A stretch of 64,000 bases of DNA from Leptospira terpstrae serovar Hualin str. LT 11-33 = ATCC 700639. GTDB lineage: Bacteria > Spirochaetota > Leptospiria > Leptospirales > Leptospiraceae. The notes beneath the pieces are model-generated. The model did not search any database, was not told where the DNA came from, and worked only from the letters and a program-made list of their open reading frames with translations. The stretch lies in the NCBI RefSeq assembly GCF_000332495.1, contig NZ_AOGW02000009.1, positions 248,001 to 312,000 of the forward strand, read 5' to 3'. A program made the position numbers and the translations under genes. The stretch's first letter is position 1. The number at the start of each line of letters is the position of its first letter. Positions 40,441 to 48,597 of this stretch are shown in pieces.

Positions 40441-41145
40441 CTACCAGCTAATCTCTTTTTTATCCCGAAAGAATTTTCCTGTAGGACCACTGTCAGGTAA
40501 CGTTGCCGCCCAAACGATGGTTTCTGCCCCTTTTTCCACGGGTCTTGTCGCACTGGCTCCCCCCATATCGGTTTTTACCCAACCGGGACAAACAGAATTG
40601 ATTTTGATATTCTTTCCCACAGCTTCTACACTGGAAACATTGGTGAGTGCATTGATGGCAGTTTTGGAAATACGGTAAGCAGGATAACCACCCCCCATAT
40701 CAGACAATTGTCCCATCCCAGAACTTACGTTCACAATCCGTCCAAAATTGTTTTGGATCATCAATGGTAAAAATGTTTGAATCAAACGAAGTGGGCCGTA
40801 CAAATTTACGAGTAAGGTTCTATGTAAGTCTTCACTGGTGGTATCAAAAAAAGATCCAGGATCGGCAAAGATCCCCGCATTGTTGACGAGGATGTCTAAT
40901 TTACCAAAACTCCCGGTGATTGTGTCTAGAGCTTCGCTAATGCTTTGTTCCTTAGATACATCAAGGGAAAGGATTTCCCCTTTCCCTACCGCCTGGACCG
41001 CCGCCAAGGTGTCAGCAGCTTCTCCTGGATTTCTGGCACCAACAAGCACATAAATTCCTTGTTTGGCAAGATCTATGGAGACTTGTTTCCCAATCCCTCG
41101 GTTGGCCCCTGTAACAAGGGCAATGCGTTCCTTGGTTGCTTTCAT
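40441..41145 (-). CDS. short-chain dehydrogenase/reductase
   Basis: 234-aa SDR with TGANRGIG cofactor motif, NNAGIF, catalytic Ser in VNVSSGMGQ, and the YRISK Tyr-Lys pair (PAYRISKTA). Substrate unknown. AAGGAGAT sits ahead of the ATG. Its upstream neighbour on the same strand is the lipoprotein hydrolase. Confidence 0.9.
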   Translation of the reverse strand: MKATKERIALVTGANRGIGKQVSIDLAKQGIYVLVGARNPGEAADTLAAVQAVGKGEILSLDVSKEQSISEALDTITGSFGKLDILVNNAGIFADPGSFFDTTSEDLHRTLLVNLYGPLRLIQTFLPLMIQNNFGRIVNVSSGMGQLSDMGGGYPAYRISKTAINALTNVSSVEAVGKNIKINSVCPGWVKTDMGGASATRPVEKGAETIVWAATLPDSGPTGKFFRDKKEISW

Positions 41146-41196
41146 GGATTCAAATCTCCTTCGGTAAGTTTTTTTACCTTTCTTTATAGACTGGTT

Positions 41197-42210
41197 TTAC
41201 TTAGACTTTGCCAGTTCCGTGAGCCATTTTTCGGTTTGCGCTTCGATAAAGGCTTTGTCTGTGATGACCCACTTAGACATGAGAACATGCATTCCATTTT
41301 CCACTGCTACTTTTTTGTTGAGAGGACTTGGTGATTTTTCCAAACCAAAATTTGTATATCCTTCTAACATTTTAGGAACACTGGCCGTTGGGTCTTGTTC
41401 TTTCTCAGATTTATAGTAGTACAAAAGTAATGCGGGAGAAGTCACTTTTCGAAATACTTCAGGAACTGCTGCATAGTTTTTTAAATCATTCACACCTACG
41501 AGTGCGGAGAAGTATTGTTCTGGATACCAAAAGTTATTTCTTTCGGGTAACACCTTAGGATTGTTATTGTGTGCTGAGGCTCTCACTTTTCCTTTCAGCA
41601 AATGGATGAAGGTAAGTCCCCCAGGATAGTTTAAAATATTCAAACTTCCATCTACTGGAGCGTAGAAGGGATTCGCCAGTACAAGTCCATCTACTTCTTC
41701 TGGGTATTCCGAAGCAAGCCAAGTCGCAAGGAGACCTCCCATGGAACTTCCAAACACCACCACTCTATCTCCTTGGGATTGCATCATATACAAAGCTTCA
41801 CGAGAAGCATCTAAATAATTGGCAAAGGTTTGGTCTCTTTGGTCTTCTTTGTTGGTTCCATGACCTGGAAGACGAAGTAAGTAAGTATTGGCTTTAAATT
41901 TTTTTGCCAACTTTTCCATCACTTCTTCCCCTTCGGCACGAGAAGCTCCATATCCATGGATGTATAAAAAAGCGAGAGGAGTTTTTTTACCAAAACTAAT
42001 ATAACGTTCTTCGTTACCTGGTCTGTGGTTCTTTCTTTTGCTTTCTTGTAACTTCTCTTGGAAATAAACTTCAAAGTTCGCATAACTTAAGTTTGCTTTG
42101 GGTTCGTACTTTGGTCGCCCACTGCAAGAAACAAGGACAAAGGAAACAGTGATGAGGAAGACAGCAGACAGCTGCCTGAGGTTGTGGAATAAAGAACACG
42201 ATTTAGCCAT
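41197..42210 (-). CDS. alpha/beta-hydrolase lipoprotein
   Basis: 337 aa from the ATG at 42210. Signal sequence LSAVFLITVSFVLVSC ends in a lipobox. The hydrolase fold shows LYIHGYGASRAEG, the nucleophile VFGSSMGGLLATWL, and a late His in VENGMHVLM. It resembles monoglyceride lipase/carboxylesterase-type enzymes. The first codons of the longer frame (to 42270) overlap the divergent acyl-CoA dehydrogenase region and are not supported. Confidence 0.8.
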   Translation of the reverse strand: MAKSCSLFHNLRQLSAVFLITVSFVLVSCSGRPKYEPKANLSYANFEVYFQEKLQESKRKNHRPGNEERYISFGKKTPLAFLYIHGYGASRAEGEEVMEKLAKKFKANTYLLRLPGHGTNKEDQRDQTFANYLDASREALYMMQSQGDRVVVFGSSMGGLLATWLASEYPEEVDGLVLANPFYAPVDGSLNILNYPGGLTFIHLLKGKVRASAHNNNPKVLPERNNFWYPEQYFSALVGVNDLKNYAAVPEVFRKVTSPALLLYYYKSEKEQDPTASVPKMLEGYTNFGLEKSPSPLNKKVAVENGMHVLMSKWVITDKAFIEAQTEKWLTELAKSK

Positions 42211-42328
42211 ACAAATGGAAAATATTACAGTGTTTTTGCTTTCTTGTAAAGAGAGAAAAAACATTGGCATAGGAAGGGTCGTACGAAAAAAGGTAGTAAA
42301 TACCCATTCTCAGAAGGAACATCCCGGA

Positions 42329-43495
42329 ATGTATAGCCAATTCACAGAGCAACAACTTGAAATCAGAGATTTAGTTCGTAACTTCGTAAAAAAAGAAATC
42401 CCACATGAAGTAGCATTGCACTGGGATGAGAAGAACCAACACCCAACAGAACTCATCAATAAAATGCGTTCGGAACTAGGAATTAACGGTCTTGTCATTC
42501 CGGAAGAATACGGTGGATGGGGACTCGGCGCGATTGAACAGTGTTTAGCGATCGAAGAACTTTCAAGGGGATGCCTAGGGATCGCTCTAGGATTTGCTTA
42601 CACTGGTCTTGGAATTCTTCCCATTCTAAAAGGTGCCACTCACGAACAAAAATTAAAATGGCTTCCAGAAATTGCGGACGGAAAGTTCGGAGTTTCTTTT
42701 TGTTTGTCTGAACCTGGTGCAGGTTCTGACGTTCCTGGTATGACCACTCGCGCTGAGAAAAAAGGCGACAAATGGATCATCAACGGAGCAAAACAATGGA
42801 TCACTGGTGCATCTGATGCACAAGCCTTTACTGTATTTGCTTATACTGATAAAAACCGCGGAACACGTGGTGTATCTTGTTTCTACGTTCCACGTAGTGC
42901 CAAAGGTCTGACTGTTGGTAAAAAAGAAGACAAACTCGGAATCCGTGCTTCTTCTACTCACCAAGTGATTTTTGAAGATTGTGAAGTGGGTGAAGATGCT
43001 CTGGTCGGAAAAGAAAACCTAGGTTTCGTTTACGCTCTTCAAACTTTGAATGCTTCTCGTCCATTCGTAGCCGTTATGGGTGTAGGTGTGGCACAAGCCG
43101 CTCTTGACCATGCAGCACGTTACGCACGTGAAAGAGAGCAGTTCGGAGTGAAAATCGGAACTTTCCAAGCAGTGCAACACATGTTAGCTGATATGTCTAT
43201 CAAAGTAGAAACTGCAAGAGAAATCACTTACAAAGCAGCTCGTCTTTCTGATGCAAACGATCCTAACCTTCCAAAATATTCTGCAATTGCAAAAGCATAC
43301 GCATCTGAATGTGCAGTTCAGTGTGCTACTGATGCAGTGCAAATTTTTGGTGGATACGGATACACGAAAGAGTATCCAGTTGAGAAGTTAATGAGAGATT
43401 CTAAAATCCTCACTATCTTTGAAGGAACCACTCAAATCCAAAAAAATGAAATTGCAGCTTACGTAATTAAAGAAGCAGCATCTAAAAAAGACTAA
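42329..43495 (+). CDS. acyl-CoA dehydrogenase
   Basis: 388-aa FAD enzyme of fatty-acid beta-oxidation. The start at ATG 42329 (MYSQFTEQQLEIRDLVRNFVKKEI) gives normal family length; the extra upstream frame is spurious. Hallmarks are CLSEPGAGSDVPGM, AKQWITGASDAQAF, QFGVKIGTFQAVQHMLADM and the C-terminal QIFGGYGYTKEYPVEKLMRDSKILTIFEGTTQIQ, which holds the catalytic Glu. It probably acts on short or medium chains. A terminator follows. Confidence 0.93.
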   Translation: MYSQFTEQQLEIRDLVRNFVKKEIPHEVALHWDEKNQHPTELINKMRSELGINGLVIPEEYGGWGLGAIEQCLAIEELSRGCLGIALGFAYTGLGILPILKGATHEQKLKWLPEIADGKFGVSFCLSEPGAGSDVPGMTTRAEKKGDKWIINGAKQWITGASDAQAFTVFAYTDKNRGTRGVSCFYVPRSAKGLTVGKKEDKLGIRASSTHQVIFEDCEVGEDALVGKENLGFVYALQTLNASRPFVAVMGVGVAQAALDHAARYAREREQFGVKIGTFQAVQHMLADMSIKVETAREITYKAARLSDANDPNLPKYSAIAKAYASECAVQCATDAVQIFGGYGYTKEYPVEKLMRDSKILTIFEGTTQIQKNEIAAYVIKEAASKKD

Positions 43496-43500
43496 GAGTT

Positions 43501-43520
43501 TCGAACCGAAATTCGGTCGA
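43501..43520. repeat. imperfect palindrome after the acyl-CoA dehydrogenase stop
   Basis: TCGAACCGAA/ATTCGGTCGA is an almost perfect 20-bp dyad immediately before the terminator. It may be a regulatory or recombination site near the left edge of the integrated element; no matching copy was seen at the right edge. Confidence 0.45.
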
Positions 43521-43525
43521 AAGGG

Positions 43526-43551
43526 AGCCTCCAGAGATGGGGGCTTTTTTT
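43526..43551 (+). terminator. acyl-CoA dehydrogenase terminator
   Basis: 7-bp stem AGCCTCC / GGGGGCT (one G-T pair), loop AGAGAT, then seven T residues. Confidence 0.88.
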
Positions 43552-43554
43552 GTT

Positions 43555-43615
43555 CGGGTGGTACAGGTTGGATGTAGGTATCCCCGCCCTGAATTGGGTG
43601 GGGTGTGACCACCCG
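43555..43615. repeat. nested hairpin, GC-rich intergenic element
   Basis: An outer perfect 8-bp stem CGGGTGGT (43555-43562) / ACCACCCG (43608-43615) encloses an inner 8-bp hairpin CCCCGCCC (43582-43589) / GGGTGGGG (43596-43603, one G-T pair). It is GC-rich in an AT-rich setting and sits between the last chromosomal terminator and the integrase gene. Confidence 0.6.
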
Positions 43616-43715
43616 CCAGGCATTGACCGAATGATGTCTCATTAGAGGCCATTCCCCGTAAAATATCAAATTTAGAATCTCCTAATCTTCTTCCGATCTT
43701 ATCCCCAAAAAATAA

Positions 43716-44555
43716 ATGATAAGATCAATCGAACCTCACATAATATCTGATAGTTTACCACTTCTCACTACACGCGACCAATACCGTGTAACTAAATTCC
43801 TTACATGGAACAAAGGTGAGACGGTGACACCTAGAAGGTTCTTAAATTTTTTACAAGAACGTAAAAATTTAGGAATAAAATCCGCCACCCTTAGAGACGA
43901 CAAAAACTCTGTTTTTCGAGCAATGAAAAAGGCAACCGTTGGAACCGAGTTAGGTTTTGCAATTGACGGTTTCAGAAAACAGCTAAACGAAGTTTTTCCA
44001 ATTAAAGTTCCCAGAACTAGAGTTAGTGAATCTGACTTAATTACTCTAACAGAAATTCAAAGGATCAATAAGTTTGGAACTGCACGTCAAAAGTCTATCT
44101 CTCTTTTTCTTTGGACAACAGGAGTCAGAGCCGGGGATTTAGTAAGTATCAAACTAAAGGATTGTCGTCCTTTAGATAACAACCTAATTGAAATTAAATT
44201 ATTAGGAAAGGGTGAAAAGAAACGGAATATTGTTATTCCAATTTCCCTCTTTCACCAAATCAGACAGACCTTTTGTGGTTACGTTTTCCTATTCGAAACT
44301 GTAAACAAAGATCAGTACAAACCTCACGCAATTTGGAAGATCGTTTCTGCTATTGGAAAGAAATATCTAGGACGAGATATTTACCCCCACCTCTTTCGAC
44401 ACACTTTCATAACAGATATGATCCGAGAAGGAAACGACATAGGAGCCGTTGCCGAGTTTGCAGGAAACACCGCTGAAGTGATTGCGAGAACTTATCTTCA
44501 CTCTTCCTTAGATCGTTCGGCTATAACAAGACGTTTAGACAAAATTTGCGCATGA
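43716..44555 (+). CDS. tyrosine recombinase/integrase
   Basis: 279-aa phage-type integrase. An N-terminal SAM-like core-binding domain spans about residues 1-100. The catalytic domain holds Arg138 (TTGVRAGD), Lys165, the H-x-x-R box HLFRHT (His225, Arg228) and the nucleophile Tyr260 in ARTYLH. The second conserved His/Trp (usually LGH before the Tyr) is Asn251 (AGN), a substitution tolerated in some recombinases. It is the first gene of the element, and its stop overlaps the ATG of the next small gene. It would integrate and excise the element. Confidence 0.93.
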   Translation: MIRSIEPHIISDSLPLLTTRDQYRVTKFLTWNKGETVTPRRFLNFLQERKNLGIKSATLRDDKNSVFRAMKKATVGTELGFAIDGFRKQLNEVFPIKVPRTRVSESDLITLTEIQRINKFGTARQKSISLFLWTTGVRAGDLVSIKLKDCRPLDNNLIEIKLLGKGEKKRNIVIPISLFHQIRQTFCGYVFLFETVNKDQYKPHAIWKIVSAIGKKYLGRDIYPHLFRHTFITDMIREGNDIGAVAEFAGNTAEVIARTYLHSSLDRSAITRRLDKICA

Positions 44556-44734
44556 TAAATATAGAAAAAGATGAACCTAAAAAGAAAGAAAATGAAGATC
44601 CTAAATCCTGCAAAAAATGCGGGGCTTCGAATGTTGAATTGTATCAATACGATATGTGTAAGGACTGTTTGTCGGACGAGTTTAAAAAAATGAAAATTGA
44701 TTTAAAGGAAGCGAAAGTATTTCACTATGTCTGA
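44552..44734 (+). CDS. small zinc-knuckle protein
   Basis: 60 aa; the ATG overlaps the integrase stop (ATGA). CKKCGASNVELYQYDMCKDC forms a CxxC-x14-CxxC zinc knuckle. Lys/Glu-rich N-terminus. Likely a small nucleic-acid or protein-binding factor such as an excision or transcription accessory; this is inference. It overlaps the replication gene by 8 bp. Confidence 0.6.
   Translation: MINIEKDEPKKKENEDPKSCKKCGASNVELYQYDMCKDCLSDEFKKMKIDLKEAKVFHYV
44707..44717 (+). promoter_or_regulatory. GGAAGCGAAAG variant of start-associated motif
   Basis: GGAAGCGAAAG lies 9 bp upstream of the replication gene's ATG (44727). It is the nearest early-region relative of the GGTAAGCGAAA block found at the virion gene starts. 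Confidence 0.4.
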
Positions 44735-46244
44735 GCTAGATAACCAAATACAAAAAGAACTTCAAAAAACAGTCCCCGCCGTTTACTACAATAGATTTTT
44801 CAGAGAGATGTCTTTAATCAAGATGACTGAATCAAAAATCATATTTGGACTCGATGGCACCGGAGCTATGTCAGCCAAACGACACATAGAAAATAAATAC
44901 TTTGAGCTTCTTGATCTTGCAGTAGCAAACTCAGTAGGAAAAAGAAAAGTTGAACTTATTGTATTGGAAAAAATCGATACAACAAAACCAGTTAAAAAAT
45001 CAGATAAGATCGATTATGATGGCGAAGTCCATAAATTAGAAACCTATATTAAGGAAAACACTGACATTCGTTACAATCTAGTTTCTCAAAATCTTGAGCA
45101 TAAGCCTAAAGGTACTAAAAATTATCAGACGTGGTCTGATCGAGATTTCTCTGACTTATATGTCAACTTACGAAGGCTCAAGGAATATAAATATATTTCC
45201 AAAGATATGTTAATATCTATTTTGAATTCAAATTTTATTCCAAGCTTCCACCCAATTAAGGATTATTTAAGTTCACTAGAACCGTGGGATAAGAAGACGG
45301 ACTGGATAGGGAAAGTGTGCTCATGTATTAAAGTATCGAATGAACTCGATTTTAGAAATTATTTAGAAAAATGGTGTGTAAGAGCCGTTTACTCTCTATT
45401 TAGTGAAAATGAGTTTCATCAAGAGCATTGTATTATCATACAATCGCCACAGGGTTGGTATAAATCAACATTCGTTCACGGTTTGATACCCAAGCAGTTA
45501 AAACCTTATTATAATTCAAGAATTCCCGAAAAATTAACGGCAACTGATCTAGTGGTCTCTGCCTCTAAAATCTGGATCTGGTTTCTCGACGAAATTGATA
45601 GAGTTACAAATAAGCGTGATGCCGCAGAACTCCGAGAATTTCTCTCACGACGAGGATCTTTAGAACGTAAGGCGTATGGACGAAACCAAGAGCATTTTAC
45701 TCGAATATCAAATTTCATTGGTGCTTGCAATAAGGTGGAGTTCCTTGTTGATGATACAGGTAATCGCCGTTTTATCATTTTCTCGTTAGCCGAACCAATT
45801 CAGATAGATAAGTTTCAAAAGATTCCAATCGAAAAATTCTGGGCGCAAGTATTTCATCAATACAAAAAAATGCGCTGGAATCAGTTACATTGGAATGTCA
45901 CCGAACAACGGCAAGTCGATGAAAATAACATCCAATATAACTATTCAAATAATGAATACGAGATTATTCTTAAATACTTTCGTCCCTTGCAGGAAATTGA
46001 ATACGATGAAAAAAACAAAAACCATTTAAAGCTAAGTGCGACAGATATATATCTTTATATCAGCGAGAAACATCCAACCTTTAAAATGAGCACTACCTGG
46101 ATTGGTAGAGGTTTAGTAAAAATGAACTTCGTGCGAGCCAAACTCGATAAAAACCACAGAGTATATTTGGTAAAAAAGACCGAAGACACTAAGACACTAG
46201 AGACACTATTTTTAAAAAAACGGCAGAGGAAAAATAAAAAATGA
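44727..46244 (+). CDS. DnaA-domain-I-like/VapE-like replication ATPase
   Basis: 505 aa. Residues about 4-80 (LDNQIQKELQKTVPAVYYNRFF...IENKYFELLDLAV) resemble domain I of DnaA, the DnaB- and self-interaction module. Residues about 175-400 match the VapE/virulence-associated E AAA+ or SF3-type ATPase: QSPQGWYKST (Lys246-Ser247-Thr248), WIWFLDEID Walker B (Asp288-Glu289) and DDTGNRRF sensor. The P-loop is degenerate: VapE normally has GKQGIGKST, here two glycines are Ser and Tyr. The C-terminus (about 410-480) looks like a winged helix. The 3' end carries three GACACTA iterons. Probably the element's replication initiator/helicase. Confidence 0.72.
   Translation: MSELDNQIQKELQKTVPAVYYNRFFREMSLIKMTESKIIFGLDGTGAMSAKRHIENKYFELLDLAVANSVGKRKVELIVLEKIDTTKPVKKSDKIDYDGEVHKLETYIKENTDIRYNLVSQNLEHKPKGTKNYQTWSDRDFSDLYVNLRRLKEYKYISKDMLISILNSNFIPSFHPIKDYLSSLEPWDKKTDWIGKVCSCIKVSNELDFRNYLEKWCVRAVYSLFSENEFHQEHCIIIQSPQGWYKSTFVHGLIPKQLKPYYNSRIPEKLTATDLVVSASKIWIWFLDEIDRVTNKRDAAELREFLSRRGSLERKAYGRNQEHFTRISNFIGACNKVEFLVDDTGNRRFIIFSLAEPIQIDKFQKIPIEKFWAQVFHQYKKMRWNQLHWNVTEQRQVDENNIQYNYSNNEYEIILKYFRPLQEIEYDEKNKNHLKLSATDIYLYISEKHPTFKMSTTWIGRGLVKMNFVRAKLDKNHRVYLVKKTEDTKTLETLFLKKRQRKNKK
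46183..46212 (-). repeat. GTGTCT iteron cluster, left copy
   Basis: Three GACACTA units at 46185, 46193 and 46202 lie inside the 3' end of the replication gene, spaced 8 and 9 bp. The reverse complement of this 30-nt stretch matches 60782-60811 at 28 positions. Possible initiator-binding or regulator-binding sites. Confidence 0.7.
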
Positions 46245-46567
46245 AACGTAGTATCAAACAGCAATTTAAGCAAGTTGATGAATTGTGGAATTTAAAGAAC
46301 AAGTTAAGTATTTCAGAAGGTCAAGTAGATCTCATTAATAGAATAAGAGCCGCCAAAGAAGATCAGAATTTTAGTTTCGAACTTCAAATATACTTTCGTG
46401 GCAAAGACATCAGAGATCACCTTTTTCTTGCCGATCACTCTAAAGATTTATTGGTTTCTATACTATCTCATATCGAAACCAACATTCTTTCAAACCATGA
46501 ATCTGATAAGAAAAATTTTGATGATATGTTTCAAGAATTCTTTGCCGAAGGTCTTGGTCTTCGATGA
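46241..46567 (+). CDS. uncharacterised element protein
   Basis: 108 aa, overlapping the replication gene's stop and the next gene's start (ATGA both sides). Mostly helical, with FFAEGLGLR at the end. Unrecognised; part of the early operon. Confidence 0.6.
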   Translation: MKRSIKQQFKQVDELWNLKNKLSISEGQVDLINRIRAAKEDQNFSFELQIYFRGKDIRDHLFLADHSKDLLVSILSHIETNILSNHESDKKNFDDMFQEFFAEGLGLR

Positions 46568-46746
46568 AAAGCCGTGATCTACACACAAACCTAGTTCAAA
46601 AAATCAATATGCCGGACTTTTGCAAGTTCTGTGACAGCTTCGCTGTGCATGAATACCAAGGACGTTTACTTTGCGAAGATCATTTCAATGAAGCATGTAA
46701 TAAACTTCTAACATTTGGCCTTTATGGTTCTTTACTAAAATCTTAA
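46564..46746 (+). CDS. small zinc-finger-like protein
   Basis: 60 aa with FCKFCDSFAVHEYQGRLLCEDH, a CxxC-x14-CxxH LIM-like zinc site. Overlaps its upstream neighbour by 4 bp. Possible DNA or protein-binding accessory; unrecognised. Confidence 0.55.
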   Translation: MKSRDLHTNLVQKINMPDFCKFCDSFAVHEYQGRLLCEDHFNEACNKLLTFGLYGSLLKS

Positions 46747-46763
46747 AATTCGGAATTGGATCA

Positions 46764-46940
46764 ATGAAAACAGGAACGAAAATTTTATTATTACCTATCC
46801 CTTCTTTGGCTCTCACCTTTATTTTTTTTAATCTTATCTTTGGTGAGGTTAAGGGTTGGGATCTATATGTTTGGATCTTCTTTCTTTTTATTACAATGGT
46901 TGTCATCGATATATTGGATTACTGGGTGAAGAGAGTATGA
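46764..46940 (+). CDS. small two-TM membrane protein
   Basis: 58-aa protein. Two hydrophobic helices (about residues 7-26 and 34-53, separated by GEVKGWD) end in a basic tail VKRV. The size and topology recall holin-like or small phage membrane proteins, but it lies in the early half of the element. Its stop overlaps the next gene's ATG (ATGA at 46937), supporting it as a real gene. Confidence 0.6.
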   Translation: MKTGTKILLLPIPSLALTFIFFNLIFGEVKGWDLYVWIFFLFITMVVIDILDYWVKRV

Positions 46941-47374
46941 AGTTGAGACCAATTGAAGCCAGAATTCAAATATTGAAATCTCGATTAGAACATATAAACT
47001 TAGTAAAATCTGAGTTCGAGCTTTCTCGTTCCAATCCTAAAAATGAAAATCTTCGAACTAAAATTTTGGGTCAGCTAAAACATGATAAGTACATACATTT
47101 AAAAGAAATAAAAACACTCTCTGTAATTCTATCAGAACTCAACACAGAGAAAATAAAATCAATGGAGAACGAAATGAGACCACCCGTTCGTTTAGAAAAG
47201 TTAAATCAATTTATCGATGGTGAAGAACAATTTGAAGCTTTCATTCACGATCATGTTGTTGAAAGAGGAAGTTTCGAACAGTGCCAAAGGACGCTAAGAA
47301 TGAACGGTGAATTCGTCACCAGAGGAAGCATTTATTCAAAGAATAAAGGAGATTCATCGGAGGTAATAAGATGA
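46937..47374 (+). CDS. uncharacterised element protein
   Basis: 145 aa from the ATG that overlaps the upstream stop; the longer frame to 46856 lies across the TM gene and is rejected. Charged, helical, with a coiled-coil-like N-terminus (IEARIQILKSRLEHINLVKSE). Unrecognised. The stop overlaps the next ATG. Confidence 0.6.
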   Translation: MKLRPIEARIQILKSRLEHINLVKSEFELSRSNPKNENLRTKILGQLKHDKYIHLKEIKTLSVILSELNTEKIKSMENEMRPPVRLEKLNQFIDGEEQFEAFIHDHVVERGSFEQCQRTLRMNGEFVTRGSIYSKNKGDSSEVIR

Positions 47375-47871
47375 AAGATTACACAAAACTAGCAAAGGAA
47401 TTTTCAAAGAAAGGAGTCAGATTGAATTCAAATTTGGATTCCTTCTTAATAGCCTTACAGAACGCAAAGGAACCAAACGAAGATCCTATCAGTCAATGGG
47501 ATGCAATCCGTATTCTCCAAACTATGGTTTGGTTGGAATGGTGTCACACTTTTGGTCTTACGATTGTTTTAGATGTCGATGCAATCATCGACGAAGAATC
47601 TTTTAAAGAGGAAATGAAGTTAAGAGGTTATAATCCTACTCTTGGACTTTCAATGCACGAAGCAGTTAGGGAGAATCTAAACAATGAAGGAAATAACGCA
47701 AAAGAGCCAAAAGGAAATATTTCTGGAGATGACCTACGCACTGGATCTATTTCTAATGGGGCATCATTACTTCCCAAGGAATCAGAAGGCACGGATTCTG
47801 TTTCAAACGCTAATGGGAAGCCTATTGAAGCTAAAGGAGAAGCCCAAGATGGTAGCTCTAAAAGCGGTTGA
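47371..47871 (+). CDS. uncharacterised element protein
   Basis: 166 aa, preceded by GGAGGTAATAAG. The first 105 residues look folded (SQWDAIRILQTMVWLEWCHTFGL), the rest is a low-complexity Asn/Gly/Ser/Glu linker. Its final codons overlap the downstream gene by 23 bp. Unrecognised. Confidence 0.6.
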   Translation: MKDYTKLAKEFSKKGVRLNSNLDSFLIALQNAKEPNEDPISQWDAIRILQTMVWLEWCHTFGLTIVLDVDAIIDEESFKEEMKLRGYNPTLGLSMHEAVRENLNNEGNNAKEPKGNISGDDLRTGSISNGASLLPKESEGTDSVSNANGKPIEAKGEAQDGSSKSG

Positions 47872-48082
47872 TCCTAAGTCGGCATATATGGACTCAAAAA
47901 ATCTTGTACCAATTTGGAAAAGGGAAATAGAGAAGATTGATTTAGAAATTCAAGTGCTGGAAGGTGATCTAGAAACCGCAATCGATAACCTCAACTACAT
48001 AAGAGACAAAAAATCAAAACTCAAAAAGCAAAAGGATATTGCTTTAAAAAAAGCGATGGAAGACCAGGTTCTCTTTCAATGA
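47849..48082 (+). CDS. small coiled-coil protein
   Basis: 77 aa from ATG 47849, where AAAGGAG lies 10 nt upstream; the longer frame to 47684 would overlap the previous gene by nearly 190 bp. Heptad-rich helix EIEKIDLEIQVLEGDLETAIDNLNYIRDKKSKLKKQK. Possible scaffold or antitoxin-like protein. The stop overlaps the next ATG. Confidence 0.6.
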   Translation: MVALKAVDPKSAYMDSKNLVPIWKREIEKIDLEIQVLEGDLETAIDNLNYIRDKKSKLKKQKDIALKKAMEDQVLFQ

Positions 48083-48399
48083 ATGTGATTCGTTTGTATA
48101 AAGAGGAATTTATTCTCGACATTTACTACGATGTCGATCTTGGAAATACCCACGTAGCAGACCACGGAGTTACTGACTTGGAACTTTATGAGTTTTTTTC
48201 ACTAGAAAAATACTTGGCGATAAAAAGAAAAGATGGTAGCTTTGAGGCTGTGGGAATGACTTCCAATCGCTCCTTAAAAGTGATTTTTAGAAATCAAAAA
48301 ATGACAAAGAAACAAAAACATTTTTTTGTCATTACTGCTTGGGAGTATAAGCTAAGCAAAGATGAAACGGACGCTATCCGATCCAGGGAAGATTTATGA
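48079..48399 (+). CDS. BrnT-like/DUF4258-like possible toxin
   Basis: 106 aa. The arrangement YYDVDLGNTHVADHGVTDLELYEFF ... VGMTSNRSLKVIF ... FFVITAWEY resembles BrnT/RelE-fold toxins, where a D..N..KHGV turn is followed by a GR.L.VV strand and a VITAR strand. The canonical lysine is absent (ADHGV). The downstream 55-aa Lys-rich gene overlaps its stop and could be the antitoxin. Toxin function is unproven; a phage-specific nuclease inhibitor or similar is possible. Confidence 0.45.
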   Translation: MNVIRLYKEEFILDIYYDVDLGNTHVADHGVTDLELYEFFSLEKYLAIKRKDGSFEAVGMTSNRSLKVIFRNQKMTKKQKHFFVITAWEYKLSKDETDAIRSREDL

Positions 48400-48563
48400 A
48401 AACAAAAGTTGCATTTAACATTGTAACCCCGACGAAAGCCGAGGACAAAAAGATAAAAAAGATCCTTTCCGATGTTGAAAAGAACAAGGATACTTTTGAT
48501 TTATCTAAGGCAAAACATCCAGACGGGAAAGCGGTAAGGAAAAAAACAAAAAAAGCCTCTTGA
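48396..48563 (+). CDS. small Lys-rich protein, possible antitoxin
   Basis: 55 aa, ATGA-coupled to the BrnT-like gene. Composition is highly basic (AEDKKIKKILSDVEKNKD, ending RKKTKKAS). No helix-turn-helix or ribbon-helix-helix is obvious. Coupling is the only reason to call it a partner. Confidence 0.45.
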   Translation: MKTKVAFNIVTPTKAEDKKIKKILSDVEKNKDTFDLSKAKHPDGKAVRKKTKKAS

Positions 48564-48597
48564 CTTAAACTCACCCTTACACCCCGAAATATCGATT

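Noticed and set aside
42098..42328. Long N-terminal extension of the acyl-CoA dehydrogenase
   Set aside because: It overlaps the divergent hydrolase gene and is not part of the family; the ATG at 42329 gives normal length.
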